In this document: in pieces, positions 8,878 through 17,124 of the stretch | How the letters are laid out: the number at the start of each line of letters is the position of its first letter | Position numbering within the stretch: position 1 is the first letter of the stretch | Assembly (NCBI GenBank): GCA_963699015.1 | Contig: CAVOSX010000002.1 | Span: 620,001 to 684,000 of the forward strand | DNA length: 64,000 nt | Reading direction: 5' to 3' | Source: PALSA-505 sp963699015 | GTDB taxonomy: Bacteria; Actinomycetota; Actinomycetes; Streptosporangiales; Streptosporangiaceae | Notes under the pieces: generated by a model | What the model was told of the DNA's origin: nothing | What the model saw: the letters and a program-made list of their open reading frames with translations, nothing else | The model's database searches: none | Made by a program: the position numbers and the translations under genes

Positions 8878-9001
8878 GCGCACCGGGGCGGCCAGGCCGC
8901 GATGACCTGCGGGTAGATGACCTGCGAGGTAATTGCGGGGCGCGGCCGGGCCGTCCATCGTGGACTGCGAAGCAACCAGCGAGACAGCTCCAGGGAGGAT
9001 C

Positions 9002-9325
9002 ATGTCTGGCTACGCCGTGGCTCACATGCACCAGGTCACGATGGGGCCGCCCATCGTGGCGTACCTGCAGCGCATCGACGCCACGCTGCAGCCGTTCGGC
9101 GGCCGGTTCATTGTTCATGGCGGCGAGCACGAAGTGGTGGAAGGCACCTGGCCCGGCACGATCATCATCATCGAGTTCCCTAGCCGCGAGCAGGCTCACG
9201 CCTGGTACAAGTCGGACGCCTACCAGGAGATCCTCGCCCTGCGCATGGACAACTCCCGCAGCGACATCATCCTGGTCGACGGGGTCGGTCCCGATCACCT
9301 GGCCACCGACGTCCTCGCCGGGTAA
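9002..9325 (+). CDS. DUF1330 family protein
   Basis: A 107-aa protein with the dimeric alpha/beta (ferredoxin-like) pattern of DUF1330: a first strand MSGYAVAHMHQVT, a helix ending in RIDATLQPFGGRFIVHGG, EVVEGTWPGTIIIIEFPSREQAHAWYKSDAYQEIL, and a C-terminal strand. The EFPS...A..WY.S..Y segment is the family signature. The start at ATG 9002 is set by GGGAGG at 8993-8998. The biochemical role of DUF1330 is not established. It stands alone, 124 bases after the zinc-finger/HTH gene. Confidence 0.85.
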   Translation: MSGYAVAHMHQVTMGPPIVAYLQRIDATLQPFGGRFIVHGGEHEVVEGTWPGTIIIIEFPSREQAHAWYKSDAYQEILALRMDNSRSDIILVDGVGPDHLATDVLAG

Positions 9326-9497
9326 GGACCGACACGGGGCGGCCGTTCATCAACGCGAAGACCTAATAGCGCGCTCCAGCAGTACCAATGCTCCGCACTA
9401 ACGGCGAAGCTCGGCTCTGTCTCACATGCTGAGAGGGGCGCGCGCCAGCCGGCCGGGCGGCGGGGGTACAGCCCGGGCTGCGCGTTGACGGGGCGAA

Positions 9498-10334
9498 TCA
9501 GCCGCTGCCAGCGTCGAGTTCGTTCCAGCGCTGGCGGGCGGGCTGATCCCACTCGGCGTGCCGCGTCTCGAACAGGCGGCGGCCCCGGGTCCCGCTCCAG
9601 TGCGGCGGCAGCAGCCTGGGCGGAAGCTGCGGGTCGAGGAACGGGAACCGCCGCCACTCGTGCACCAGCCGGGCCTGGGCCTGCAGCACCTCGTCGGGCC
9701 CGGACGGCCGCAGCCGGCCGAACGTCGCGATGAACTCCTCGTACCGTCCGGCCACCGCGGCCAGGTTCCATGCGCGCTCCACCATGGCCCGCTCGCGACC
9801 TATCCCGGCGAAGCGCGCGGTGAACGACATGGCCTGCCCGGCCAGGCCGAGCTCGTCGATGATCGCCCGCGCCTCCCCCTCGTGCGCGGCCGATGGCGCG
9901 ATCCACATGCCGGGCTCTGGGGATCCGAACCCAGCCCAGCTCAGCCGGGTGCGCAGCTGGTGCCGCACGCCGCGCTGCGCCTCGGGGACCGAGATATGCA
10001 CGATGAACCAGGTACCGTCCCAGTCCGGCTGCCGCGCGGCGAACGCGTAGATGCGCTCGGCCCCGGCGGTGAGCAGGCGCCGGCCCGGGTCGGTCAGCGA
10101 CCAGCGCACGCTGCGGCCGACGCGCTCGGATGCCAGCCAGCCGTCGGCCGCCGTCCTGGCCAGCGCCTGCCTGGCGGCCTTCTCCTCCACGCCCAGCCGG
10201 TCAAGCACGCCCACGATGGTCTGCGTCCAGACCGCCCCGGGCCGGGGCAGCACGAACTCGCCAAGCAGCGTGAGCAGCAGCGACCTGGCGCTCGTCCGGG
10301 CGCCCTGGACCGCTTCCCGCCTCGCGGATAGCAC
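9498..10334 (-). CDS. PaaX-family transcriptional repressor-like regulator
   Basis: A 278-aa protein with the PaaX arrangement: an N-terminal winged-helix (SARSLLLTLLGEFVLPR... LGVEEKAARQALARTAADGWL), a central ferredoxin-like domain (WDGTWFIVHISVPEAQRGVRHQLRTRLSWAGFG), and a C-terminal helical region with FPFLDPQLPP. PaaX of the phenylacetate pathway responds to phenylacetyl-CoA; other family members control unrelated aryl- or acyl-CoA functions. The start is a GTG at 10334 with no clear ribosome-binding site. The divergent amidohydrolase gene starts only 32 bases away, so this protein may regulate it and itself. No paa genes are in the window, so the ligand is unknown. Confidence 0.88.
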   Translation of the reverse strand: MLSARREAVQGARTSARSLLLTLLGEFVLPRPGAVWTQTIVGVLDRLGVEEKAARQALARTAADGWLASERVGRSVRWSLTDPGRRLLTAGAERIYAFAARQPDWDGTWFIVHISVPEAQRGVRHQLRTRLSWAGFGSPEPGMWIAPSAAHEGEARAIIDELGLAGQAMSFTARFAGIGRERAMVERAWNLAAVAGRYEEFIATFGRLRPSGPDEVLQAQARLVHEWRRFPFLDPQLPPRLLPPHWSGTRGRRLFETRHAEWDQPARQRWNELDAGSG

Positions 10335-10366
10335 GCCTAGAAGATAATGGAGCCGGGAGGTTCGCC

Positions 10367-11224
10367 GTGCTCGATGGTCATGTCCTGGTTGACGCCCACA
10401 TGCACGTCGGCAAGCTGTCCACGGTCAGTCCGGCCTGGCACCGGTGGGCCGGCGGGTTCGGCGACAGTGCCACGATCGAGCGGGTCTACGACGGCGACGG
10501 GGTCATCATCCCCGAGCGCTTCAGCGAGTACCTGGACGCGGAGGGCGTGGACACCGCGCTGCTGTTGTGCGAGTACAGCCCGAAGGTGGCCGGCCTGCAG
10601 CCTATCGAGGACCTGCTGCCGCTGGCTAAGCATGACCCGCGCCGGGTCAGGCTGGTCGCCAATATCAACCCGCACCTGCACTTCCCGGTCGCCGACGAGC
10701 TGGAACGCCAGCTCGGCCTCGGTGCTGTGGCACTGAAGCTGCACCCGGTGCACGGCGGTTACCAGGCCAACGACCGCGCGCTCTACCCGGCCTACGAGGT
10801 ATGCCGGTCGCGAGGGATTCCGGTGGTCGTGCACTGCGGGACGAGCAACTTCCCCGGCTCCATGAACTCCTGCGCCGACCCGGTGCTGCTCGACGAAGTG
10901 CTCCGGGACTTCCCCGCGCTGGACATCGTGCTCGCCCACGGCGGCCGCGGCTGGTGGTATGACGCCGCCGCGTTCCTCGCGCTGTCCTACGAGACCGTGT
11001 GGATCGAGCTGTCCGGGCTGCCGCCGCGGCGGCTGCCCGAGTACTACTCCCGGCACGACTTTGCCCGGCTGACCCGGCGGTTCATCTTCGGCACCGACTG
11101 GCCGGGCGTGCCGGGGATCGCGCGCAACGCCCGCGCCGTGGCCGCGCTCTGCCCGGACGAGGAGACGGCCGGGCTCGTGCTGGGCGGCAACGCCGTGCAG
11201 GTCTACCGGCTGGACGCGGCCTAG
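10367..11224 (+). CDS. Amidohydrolase-2 family metal-dependent hydrolase
   Basis: A 285-aa TIM-barrel hydrolase of the amidohydrolase-2 group. Metal-ligand motifs are in order: DAHMHVG near the N-terminus, KLHPVHGGY, VVVHCG, LAHGG and FGTDWPG. This group contains decarboxylases and hydrolases acting on aromatic or acyl substrates (ACMSD/LigW-like). The start is GTG 10367 with GGGAGG at 10355-10360. GATAAT at 10343-10348 is a possible -10. It is divergent from, and likely controlled by, the PaaX-like gene. Nearby aromatic-degradation genes suggest, but do not prove, an aromatic-acid substrate. Confidence 0.85.
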   Translation: MLDGHVLVDAHMHVGKLSTVSPAWHRWAGGFGDSATIERVYDGDGVIIPERFSEYLDAEGVDTALLLCEYSPKVAGLQPIEDLLPLAKHDPRRVRLVANINPHLHFPVADELERQLGLGAVALKLHPVHGGYQANDRALYPAYEVCRSRGIPVVVHCGTSNFPGSMNSCADPVLLDEVLRDFPALDIVLAHGGRGWWYDAAAFLALSYETVWIELSGLPPRRLPEYYSRHDFARLTRRFIFGTDWPGVPGIARNARAVAALCPDEETAGLVLGGNAVQVYRLDAA

Positions 11225-11232
11225 ACGACGAC

Positions 11233-11270
11233 CGGCCCGCTGCACGCCCCCGGCGGCGTCCAGCGGGCCG
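11233..11270 (+). terminator. Hairpin after the amidohydrolase gene
   Basis: Perfect 10-bp stem, CGGCCCGCTG (11233-11242) and CAGCGGGCCG (11261-11270), with an 18-base GC-rich loop, nine bases after the stop codon. No T-tract follows, as is common in high-G+C actinomycetes. Confidence 0.6.
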
Positions 11271-11401
11271 TGACCATCGCCCCCCTGGCGCAGCGGAGCG
11301 CCAGTGTGAGCCCGTTTGCACGGACATGCCGACGGTATCCGGAGGCACCCGAACCGGTCAAGGGGTTATCTGGTATAGGCAAATGAATAGTCAAGGCGAG
11401 G

Positions 11402-11525
11402 GTCCGACGTCACGGGTGAGGGGGCGTCCGACGTCACGGTGAGGGTGTCCGGCGTCAGGGCGAGGGGGTCCGGCGTCGAGGGGGTCCGGCGTCATGGTGA
11501 AGGGTGTCCGACGTCGAGGTGACCG
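11402..11525 (+). repeat. Degenerate tandem repeat, six copies of about 21 bp
   Basis: Copies begin at 11402, 11426, 11447, 11468, 11484 and 11506, each opening with GTCCGACGTC or GTCCGGCGTC and usually continuing as A(C/T)GGTGAGGG; the period varies from 16 to 24 bp. It lies in the 552-base gap between the amidohydrolase and MMPL genes. The gap holds the terminator above, this array, about 160 bases with no recognised feature, and the MMPL promoter region. Confidence 0.85.
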
Positions 11526-11690
11526 CACGTCGCTCTTGCCGGGCGGCCGCAAGCGCCGGACCGAGCCGGGCCCGCGGAGGACATCGTCCCTGGTAGGCGG
11601 CGCCCCAGGAAATTCACTAGCCCGCAAACGTGAGCACTTGGTACTTTTCTGTCTCCTGCGCGGGGACGCGATCCGGGATCGCGTTAATCG

Positions 11691-11729
11691 AGATATATCT
11701 TGACTTTTGTCCCTATCGTGGCTCATAGT
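11691..11729 (+). promoter_or_regulatory. MMPL promoter candidate with AGATATATCT palindrome
   Basis: A perfect 10-bp palindrome AGATATATCT (11691-11700) abuts TTGACT (11700-11705), with CATAGT (11724-11729) 18 bases further on. This would start transcription about 45 bases before the MMPL ATG. The AT-rich palindrome stands out against the flanking DNA and looks like an operator for a small winged-helix (PadR/MarR-type) or TetR regulator; that identity is inferred. Confidence 0.5.
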
Positions 11730-11776
11730 CAGCCATTGAGGCAACCTGCTCCGTCGACCTCCCAGGGGGATCCACC

Positions 11777-13888
11777 ATGACCCGAGTCCGAGCGATCGTG
11801 GGCGTCGCCAGCGGACGCCGCGCTAAATGGGCCGTACTGGTCTTCTGGCTTATCATCTTGGCCGTACTCGGCCCGTTGGCGGGCAAGCTCACCGGGGCGG
11901 AGAAGAACAACGCCCAGTCCTGGCTGCCCGGCTCGGCCGAGTTGACCAAGGTGCTCGCGCTGCAGTCTCATTTCCAGTCGCCGAACATCTTCGCCGGCGT
12001 CGTGGTCTACGACCGGCCCTCCGGCCTGACCAGCGCCGACCGCGCCAAGGTAGCCGCCGACGCCAGGCGGTTCGCCGGGGTGCCCGGCGTGGTGCACAGC
12101 CAGCAGCAGGGCCCGTTCTTCGCCAAGGACGGCCAGGCGGCCGAGATCATCGTGCCGATCAACCTGGGCAAGAAGGGGTGGAACGGCGCCGAGGCCGCAA
12201 CCAACAAGCTGCGCGCGATCGCCAGGACCGACGCGGGCGGCCTGTCATTCCATATCACCGGCCCGCTTGGTAACGCCGCCGACTCGGCCAACTCGTTCAA
12301 GGGCATCGACGGCACGCTGCTGTACGCCACGCTGGCGGTCGTCATCGTGCTGCTGCTGATCACCTACCGCAGTCCGATCTTGTGGTTGCTGCCGGTGCTG
12401 TCGGCGGGCGTCGCGCTGGCAGCCTCGCAGGGGCTGATCTACCTGCTGGCCGCGCACGCCGGGCTGACCGTCAACGCGCAGAGCGCGGGCATCCTCCTGG
12501 TGCTGGTGTTCGGGGCGGGGACCGACTACGCGCTGCTACTGACGGCCCGCTACCGAGAGGAACTGCGTCGTCACGAGGATCGGCACGAGGCGATGGCGGT
12601 CGCGCTGCAGCGGGCCGGGCCCGCCATCATCGCCAGCGCCGGCACTGTCATCGTGAGCCTGCTGACGCTGTCGATCGCCGAGCTCAACTCCACCGCGAGC
12701 CTGGGACCGGTGCTGGCCATCGGCATCGTGGTGGCCTTCGCCGCCATGATGACCCTGCTGCCCGCCCTGCTGGTCACGTGCGGCCGGTGGGTCTTCTGGC
12801 CGGCCCGGCCCACCTTCGGATCGGAAGAGCCGACGGCACGGGGATTCTGGGCGCGCACCGGCGGGTGGATCGCCCGGCGTCCGCGGGTGGTCTGGGTGAC
12901 CACGGTCCTGATCCTCGGCGCGATGGCGCTCGGGCTCACCGGGCTGAAGTCCGACGGCCTGACCGTCGCGCAGGGATTCCGCAACACCCCTGCCTCGGTG
13001 GTCGGCCAGCGGATCGTCGACCAGCACTTCCCGGCGGGTGCGGGACAGCCCGTGGTGGTGATCAGCAACGAGCAGAAGGGCGCGCAGGTGCGGGCCGCGT
13101 TCGCGGCCACGCCGGGCATCACCGGCGTGACCAGACCGGTGCCCAGGGTCGGCCACGCCTATCTGCAGGGCACGCTCACCAGCGCGCCAGACAGCCAGGC
13201 GGCGTACAACACCATCGACAAGGTGCGGGCCGCCGTGCACGCCATCCCCGGCGCGGACGCCATGGTCGGCGGCAACACAGCGGTCAACCTGGACATCAAC
13301 CGCGCGTCCTCGCATGACCGAGAGGTGATCATCCCGGTCATCCTGGCGGTCGTGTTCCTGATCCTCGCCCTGCTGCTGCGGGCGCTGGTCGCGCCGATCA
13401 TGCTGGTCGCGACCGTGGTGCTCTCGTTCGCCGCGGCGCTGGGCGTGAGCTCGCTGTTCTTCAACAACGTCTTCAACTTCGGCGGCTCGGACACCTCGTT
13501 CCCGCTGTTCGTCTTCGTGTTCCTGGTCGCCCTGGGCATCGACTACAACATCTTCCTGATGACCCGGGTGCGCGAGGAGACGGCGAAACACGGGCCGCGA
13601 CGCGGCGCGCTGACCGGGCTGGCGGCGACCGGTGGGGTGATCACCTCGGCCGGCCTGGTGCTGGCCGGAACGTTCGCCGCGCTGGCCACGCTGCCGGTCA
13701 CGTTCTTGACCGAGCTGGGCTTCGCGGTCGCGTTCGGGGTGCTGCTGGACGCGATCGTCGTCAGGTCCGTGCTGGTCACTGCCCTCAACCTGGACCTGGG
13801 CCGGTGGGTGTGGTGGCCGAGCAAGCTCTTCCACCAGCGCGTGCCCGAGCACGAGCAGCTGGAGGAGCAGCCGTCGGCGGTGCCGTAG
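11777..13888 (+). CDS. MMPL/RND-family transporter
   Basis: A 703-aa membrane protein with two MMPL repeats: TM1 (AVLVFWLIILAVLGPLA), a soluble porter domain, a five-TM block (LLYATLAVVIVLLLITY onward, with GAGTDYALLLTARYREEL), then a second TM7/porter/five-TM copy with the matching ALGIDYNIFLMTRVREE. The paired G(T/I)DYxxxLxxR motifs carry the proton-relay Asp-Tyr of this superfamily. Relatives export lipids or hydrophobic compounds. AGGGGGA lies seven bases before the ATG. It appears monocistronic. The substrate cannot be inferred. Confidence 0.92.
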   Translation: MTRVRAIVGVASGRRAKWAVLVFWLIILAVLGPLAGKLTGAEKNNAQSWLPGSAELTKVLALQSHFQSPNIFAGVVVYDRPSGLTSADRAKVAADARRFAGVPGVVHSQQQGPFFAKDGQAAEIIVPINLGKKGWNGAEAATNKLRAIARTDAGGLSFHITGPLGNAADSANSFKGIDGTLLYATLAVVIVLLLITYRSPILWLLPVLSAGVALAASQGLIYLLAAHAGLTVNAQSAGILLVLVFGAGTDYALLLTARYREELRRHEDRHEAMAVALQRAGPAIIASAGTVIVSLLTLSIAELNSTASLGPVLAIGIVVAFAAMMTLLPALLVTCGRWVFWPARPTFGSEEPTARGFWARTGGWIARRPRVVWVTTVLILGAMALGLTGLKSDGLTVAQGFRNTPASVVGQRIVDQHFPAGAGQPVVVISNEQKGAQVRAAFAATPGITGVTRPVPRVGHAYLQGTLTSAPDSQAAYNTIDKVRAAVHAIPGADAMVGGNTAVNLDINRASSHDREVIIPVILAVVFLILALLLRALVAPIMLVATVVLSFAAALGVSSLFFNNVFNFGGSDTSFPLFVFVFLVALGIDYNIFLMTRVREETAKHGPRRGALTGLAATGGVITSAGLVLAGTFAALATLPVTFLTELGFAVAFGVLLDAIVVRSVLVTALNLDLGRWVWWPSKLFHQRVPEHEQLEEQPSAVP

Positions 13889-13921
13889 CCGGGCCGCGGC
13901 GGGATAGCCAGCGCGACCTTG

Positions 13922-13940
13922 GTTTGGTAACTTTCCTAAC
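13922..13940 (+). promoter_or_regulatory. Inverted repeat upstream of the GH9 gene
   Basis: GTTTGG (13922-13927), seven bases, CCTAAC (13935-13940): an inverted repeat with one mismatch, in an AT-rich patch (TAACTAAATAAC) about 50 bases before the GH9 start. Position and composition suit a promoter or operator; the regulator is unknown. Confidence 0.4.
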
Positions 13941-13987
13941 TAAATAACGCGGCGGCGCCGGACCGCCCGAGCATAGGGAGGTCGGCC

Positions 13988-15961
13988 ATGAAACACCTGC
14001 CGCTGGCCGCGACAACCACCTTCAGTGCCGTCGCCGTCTCCGCCGCTCTCATCAGCGCGCCTGGCGCCGCCGCCCGCACCGCGGCGCCAGGCGCGGAGCC
14101 GGGGGCCGCCGCCCACCCCGCTGCGGCGGCCCCTCGGGCTGGTTCCGGCTCCGCCGCCCCGCAGGTGCGGGTAGACCAGGTCGGCTACCCGCCGGCCGCC
14201 CCGAAGACCGCATTCGTCATGCTGCCGCGGGCCGTGCGCAGCGTGCGCTTCGCGGTGCAGAGCCCGCGCGGCAGCATCTACCTGACCGGCCGCTCGACCG
14301 ACGATCTCGGCAGGTGGAACGCCAGCTACGGCGCGGTGTACAAGCTGGATTTCTCCGCCTTCCGGCACCCGGGGACCTACCAGATCAAGATCACCAGCCC
14401 GGCCGCCGCCGTCTCCCCCGCGTTCGCGATCGCCGGCCCCGGGACGCTGTATCACCGGCTGGTACTGAACGGGGTTCGCTATTTCACTTCCGAGCGGGAC
14501 GGGGGCAACGTCAGCCGGTCGGTGCTGAACCGCAGGCCGGCCAACCTCACCGATCGCCGCGCCTTCGTATACGCCGACCCGCGGTACGACCGCAACGACA
14601 ACCTGCTGGGAACGTTCCACCGGATCGGCGGCCCGGTCAACGTGGCCGGCGGCTGGTTCGACGCAGGCGGCGGGTACGAGAAGTTCGCCTACACAGCGAG
14701 CTACGCGGACGCGCTGATGATGACCGCGGCGCGGGATTTCCCCGGCCAGTACCCGACGCTGCGGCCGGAGGCCGAGTTCGGGCTGCGCTGGATCGGCCGG
14801 CTCTGGAACCCCGCCCGCAAGGTGATGTACGTCCAGGTGGGCATCGGGAACGGCAACGCGAGCGGCACCATCCACGGCGATTACGACTTCTGGTTCCTGC
14901 CCCAGGCCGAGGACAGGCTCGGCGCGAAGCCCGGCGACTCCGCCTACTACGTGCAGTACCGGCCGGTGTTCGAGGCGGCTGCGCCGGGCCATCCGATCAG
15001 CCCCAACCTGTCCGGCCGGTTCGCCGCCGACTTCGCGCTCGGCGCGCAGCTCGCCGCGAAATCCCGCCCGGGTCAGGCCCGGCGGCTGCTGGCCGAGGCC
15101 CGCGGGGTCTACGCGATGGCGAAGACGAGGCACGTGGGCGCGCTGGTGACCACGTTCCCGCACGACTACTACCCGGGCTCGGAGTGGAAGAGCGACATGC
15201 TCTGGGGGGCGGCCGAGATCGCCCTGGCCGACGAGGCGCTCGGCGGCCACCAGGCTCGCGTGCACCGGGATCTGGCCACCGCCGCCCGGTGGGCCAGGGC
15301 CTACATCGCGCAGGGCCATCCGGCCGCCGGCGACACCTTCAACCTGTACGACAACGGCGCGGTCGCCGAGGCCGACCTGCTGCAGGCCATGCGGAACGCG
15401 CCGGGCCGGCCGGCCATCGCCCCGGTGGCGCTGCTCGACGACCTCGCCGCGCAGCTGCGGGTCGGCGAGCACTGGGCCAGGACCGAGCCGTTCGGGCTGG
15501 GCTCTGCCCTCGGGGCCAGTGACGCCAGCCCGCACGCGTTCGGGCTCTACATCACCAATGCGCTCTACCAGAAGTACGGCGGCTCGGGCGCCTTCCGCTC
15601 GTTCGCCCAGCAGCAGATGAACTTCGCGCTCGGCGCCAACGCGTGGGGCAGCTCGTTCGTGGTCGGCGCCGGCCGCACGTTCCCGCACTGCATGCAGAGC
15701 GAGATCGCCAACCTGGCCGGGTCGCTCAACGGCCGCGGCGACATCCAGCTCGGCGCGACCACGGACGGGCCGAGCAACCCGGGCAACTTCCGCGGCCTGG
15801 GCACGGTGCAGGGGATGCGGGCCTGCTCCGCGGGTCAGTACAAGCCGTTCGACAACGCGATGGCCGGCTACGAGGACAACGTGGTCAGCTGGCCCAGCGT
15901 GGAGCCGGCCGACGACTACGCGGCCGGGTCGCTGCTGGCGTTCGCGCTCGGGGCAGGCTGA
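13988..15961 (+). CDS. Secreted glycoside hydrolase family 9 protein with N-terminal Ig-like domain
   Basis: A 657-aa secreted protein. Residues 1-30 are a signal peptide, then an Ala/Pro-rich stretch; about 58-150 is a cellulase N-terminal Ig-like domain beginning VRVDQVGYPPAAPKTAF; the rest is an (alpha/alpha)6 GH9 domain. The nucleophilic-water site reads GGWFDAGGGYEKF: Asp225 is present, but residue 228, normally the catalytic-base Asp of DAGD, is Gly. The acid region near the C-terminus, SVEPADDYAAG, keeps Glu639. GH9 members are cellulases or exo-glycosidases; given the altered base, activity or mechanism may differ. AGGGAGG precedes the ATG. Confidence 0.88.
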   Translation: MKHLPLAATTTFSAVAVSAALISAPGAAARTAAPGAEPGAAAHPAAAAPRAGSGSAAPQVRVDQVGYPPAAPKTAFVMLPRAVRSVRFAVQSPRGSIYLTGRSTDDLGRWNASYGAVYKLDFSAFRHPGTYQIKITSPAAAVSPAFAIAGPGTLYHRLVLNGVRYFTSERDGGNVSRSVLNRRPANLTDRRAFVYADPRYDRNDNLLGTFHRIGGPVNVAGGWFDAGGGYEKFAYTASYADALMMTAARDFPGQYPTLRPEAEFGLRWIGRLWNPARKVMYVQVGIGNGNASGTIHGDYDFWFLPQAEDRLGAKPGDSAYYVQYRPVFEAAAPGHPISPNLSGRFAADFALGAQLAAKSRPGQARRLLAEARGVYAMAKTRHVGALVTTFPHDYYPGSEWKSDMLWGAAEIALADEALGGHQARVHRDLATAARWARAYIAQGHPAAGDTFNLYDNGAVAEADLLQAMRNAPGRPAIAPVALLDDLAAQLRVGEHWARTEPFGLGSALGASDASPHAFGLYITNALYQKYGGSGAFRSFAQQQMNFALGANAWGSSFVVGAGRTFPHCMQSEIANLAGSLNGRGDIQLGATTDGPSNPGNFRGLGTVQGMRACSAGQYKPFDNAMAGYEDNVVSWPSVEPADDYAAGSLLAFALGAG

Positions 15962-16084
15962 CCGCCGGCCTGACATTGTTGTTTACACGAGGAATGTTGT
16001 TGCGTCAATTATCGTTGCGGCGAGCATGGCCGCCAGGCTGCCCCGGCGGATAGAGTCGGCAGCGGGCCCAGTGAAGGAGTAGTC

Positions 16085-17083
16085 ATGCCAGCGGTAAGCG
16101 TCAACGACATGCTCGTCCTGCCACGCGTCCCCGAGCCCGACCCCGCCATCGCCACCGTCCGGCCGGTGCTGTCGGTGACCACCGCCCCTTCCGGATTCGA
16201 GGGAGAGGGATTCCCGGTCCGGCGCGCGTTCGCCGGGGTCGACCTCCGCCAGCTCGACCCGTTCATCCACATGGACCAGATGGGCGAGGTCAACTACGCA
16301 CCCGGCGAGCCCAAGGGGACGCCCTGGCATCCGCACCGCGGGTTCGAGACCGTGACGTACATGATCGACGGGATCTTCCGGCACCAGGACTCCAACGGCG
16401 GCGGCGGCCTGATCACCGACGGCGACACCCAGTGGATGACCGCGGGCGGCGGGATCCTGCACATCGAGGCGCCGCCCGAGGAGGTCGTCGTGAGCGGCGG
16501 CCTGTTCCACGGCTTCCAGCTCTGGGTCAACCTGCCCGCCCGGCTCAAGATGACCAGCGCGCGGTACCAGGACATCCGGGCCGGACAGGTAAAGCTGCTC
16601 AGCTCGGCGGACGGCGGTGCGCTGCTGCGGGTGATCGCAGGCGACGTGGCCGGGCAGGACGGCCCCGGCGTCACGCATACGCCGATCACCCTGCTGCACG
16701 CCACGCTGTCGCCCGGCGCGCAGGTCAGGCTGCCGTGGCGGCCCGACTTCAACGCGCTCGGCTACGTGCTCGCCGGATCCGGCTCGGTGGGCGCCGAGCA
16801 CCGGCCGGTCCGGACGGGCCAGCTGGCCGTGTTCGGGGCCGGCGACGTGATCACCGTCGCGGCCGACCAGCGCCAGTCCGGTGAGGTGGACAAGCTGGAC
16901 ATCCTGCTGCTCGGCGGGGAGCCGATCAGGGAGCCGGTGGCCGCCTACGGCCCGTTCGTGATGAACACCAAGGCTGAGCTGGCCCAGGCCTTCGAGGACT
17001 ACCAGGCCGGCCGGCTCGGCTCGATCCCGGCCGAGCCGACTCCCATCCCCGACGACCCGCACCCCGGGCACGACGTCCTGTAG
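16085..17083 (+). CDS. Pirin family protein
   Basis: A 332-aa bicupin. The N-terminal cupin carries the pirin metal site: WHPHRGFETVTYMIDG (two His, downstream Glu) and ...MTAGGGILHIEAPP, where His provides a further ligand. LFHGFQLWVNLPARLKM is the typical linking segment; the C-terminal cupin ends in DILLLGGEPIREPVAAYGPFVMNT, a strongly conserved pirin stretch. Bacterial pirins are reported as quercetinases or regulators of central metabolism; the role here is open. GAAGGAG lies five bases before the ATG. It appears to be a single-gene unit. Confidence 0.93.
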   Translation: MPAVSVNDMLVLPRVPEPDPAIATVRPVLSVTTAPSGFEGEGFPVRRAFAGVDLRQLDPFIHMDQMGEVNYAPGEPKGTPWHPHRGFETVTYMIDGIFRHQDSNGGGGLITDGDTQWMTAGGGILHIEAPPEEVVVSGGLFHGFQLWVNLPARLKMTSARYQDIRAGQVKLLSSADGGALLRVIAGDVAGQDGPGVTHTPITLLHATLSPGAQVRLPWRPDFNALGYVLAGSGSVGAEHRPVRTGQLAVFGAGDVITVAADQRQSGEVDKLDILLLGGEPIREPVAAYGPFVMNTKAELAQAFEDYQAGRLGSIPAEPTPIPDDPHPGHDVL

Positions 17084-17124
17084 CGCACTGGCCCAGGCGA
17101 TCGGCGGTCTGCCACCATGCTCTG

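Noticed and set aside
8068..9003. Long minus-strand ORF
   Set aside because: Antisense to the zinc-finger/HTH gene and of Arg/Pro/Gly composition typical of GC-rich shadow frames.
11402..11525. Possible CRISPR array
   Set aside because: Unit spacing varies from 16 to 24 bp, there are no unique spacers of constant length and no cas genes nearby.
11391..11744. Minus-strand ORF with apparent PDAG/DVG peptide repeats
   Set aside because: The peptide repeats only mirror the DNA tandem array; no start signal or recognisable domain.
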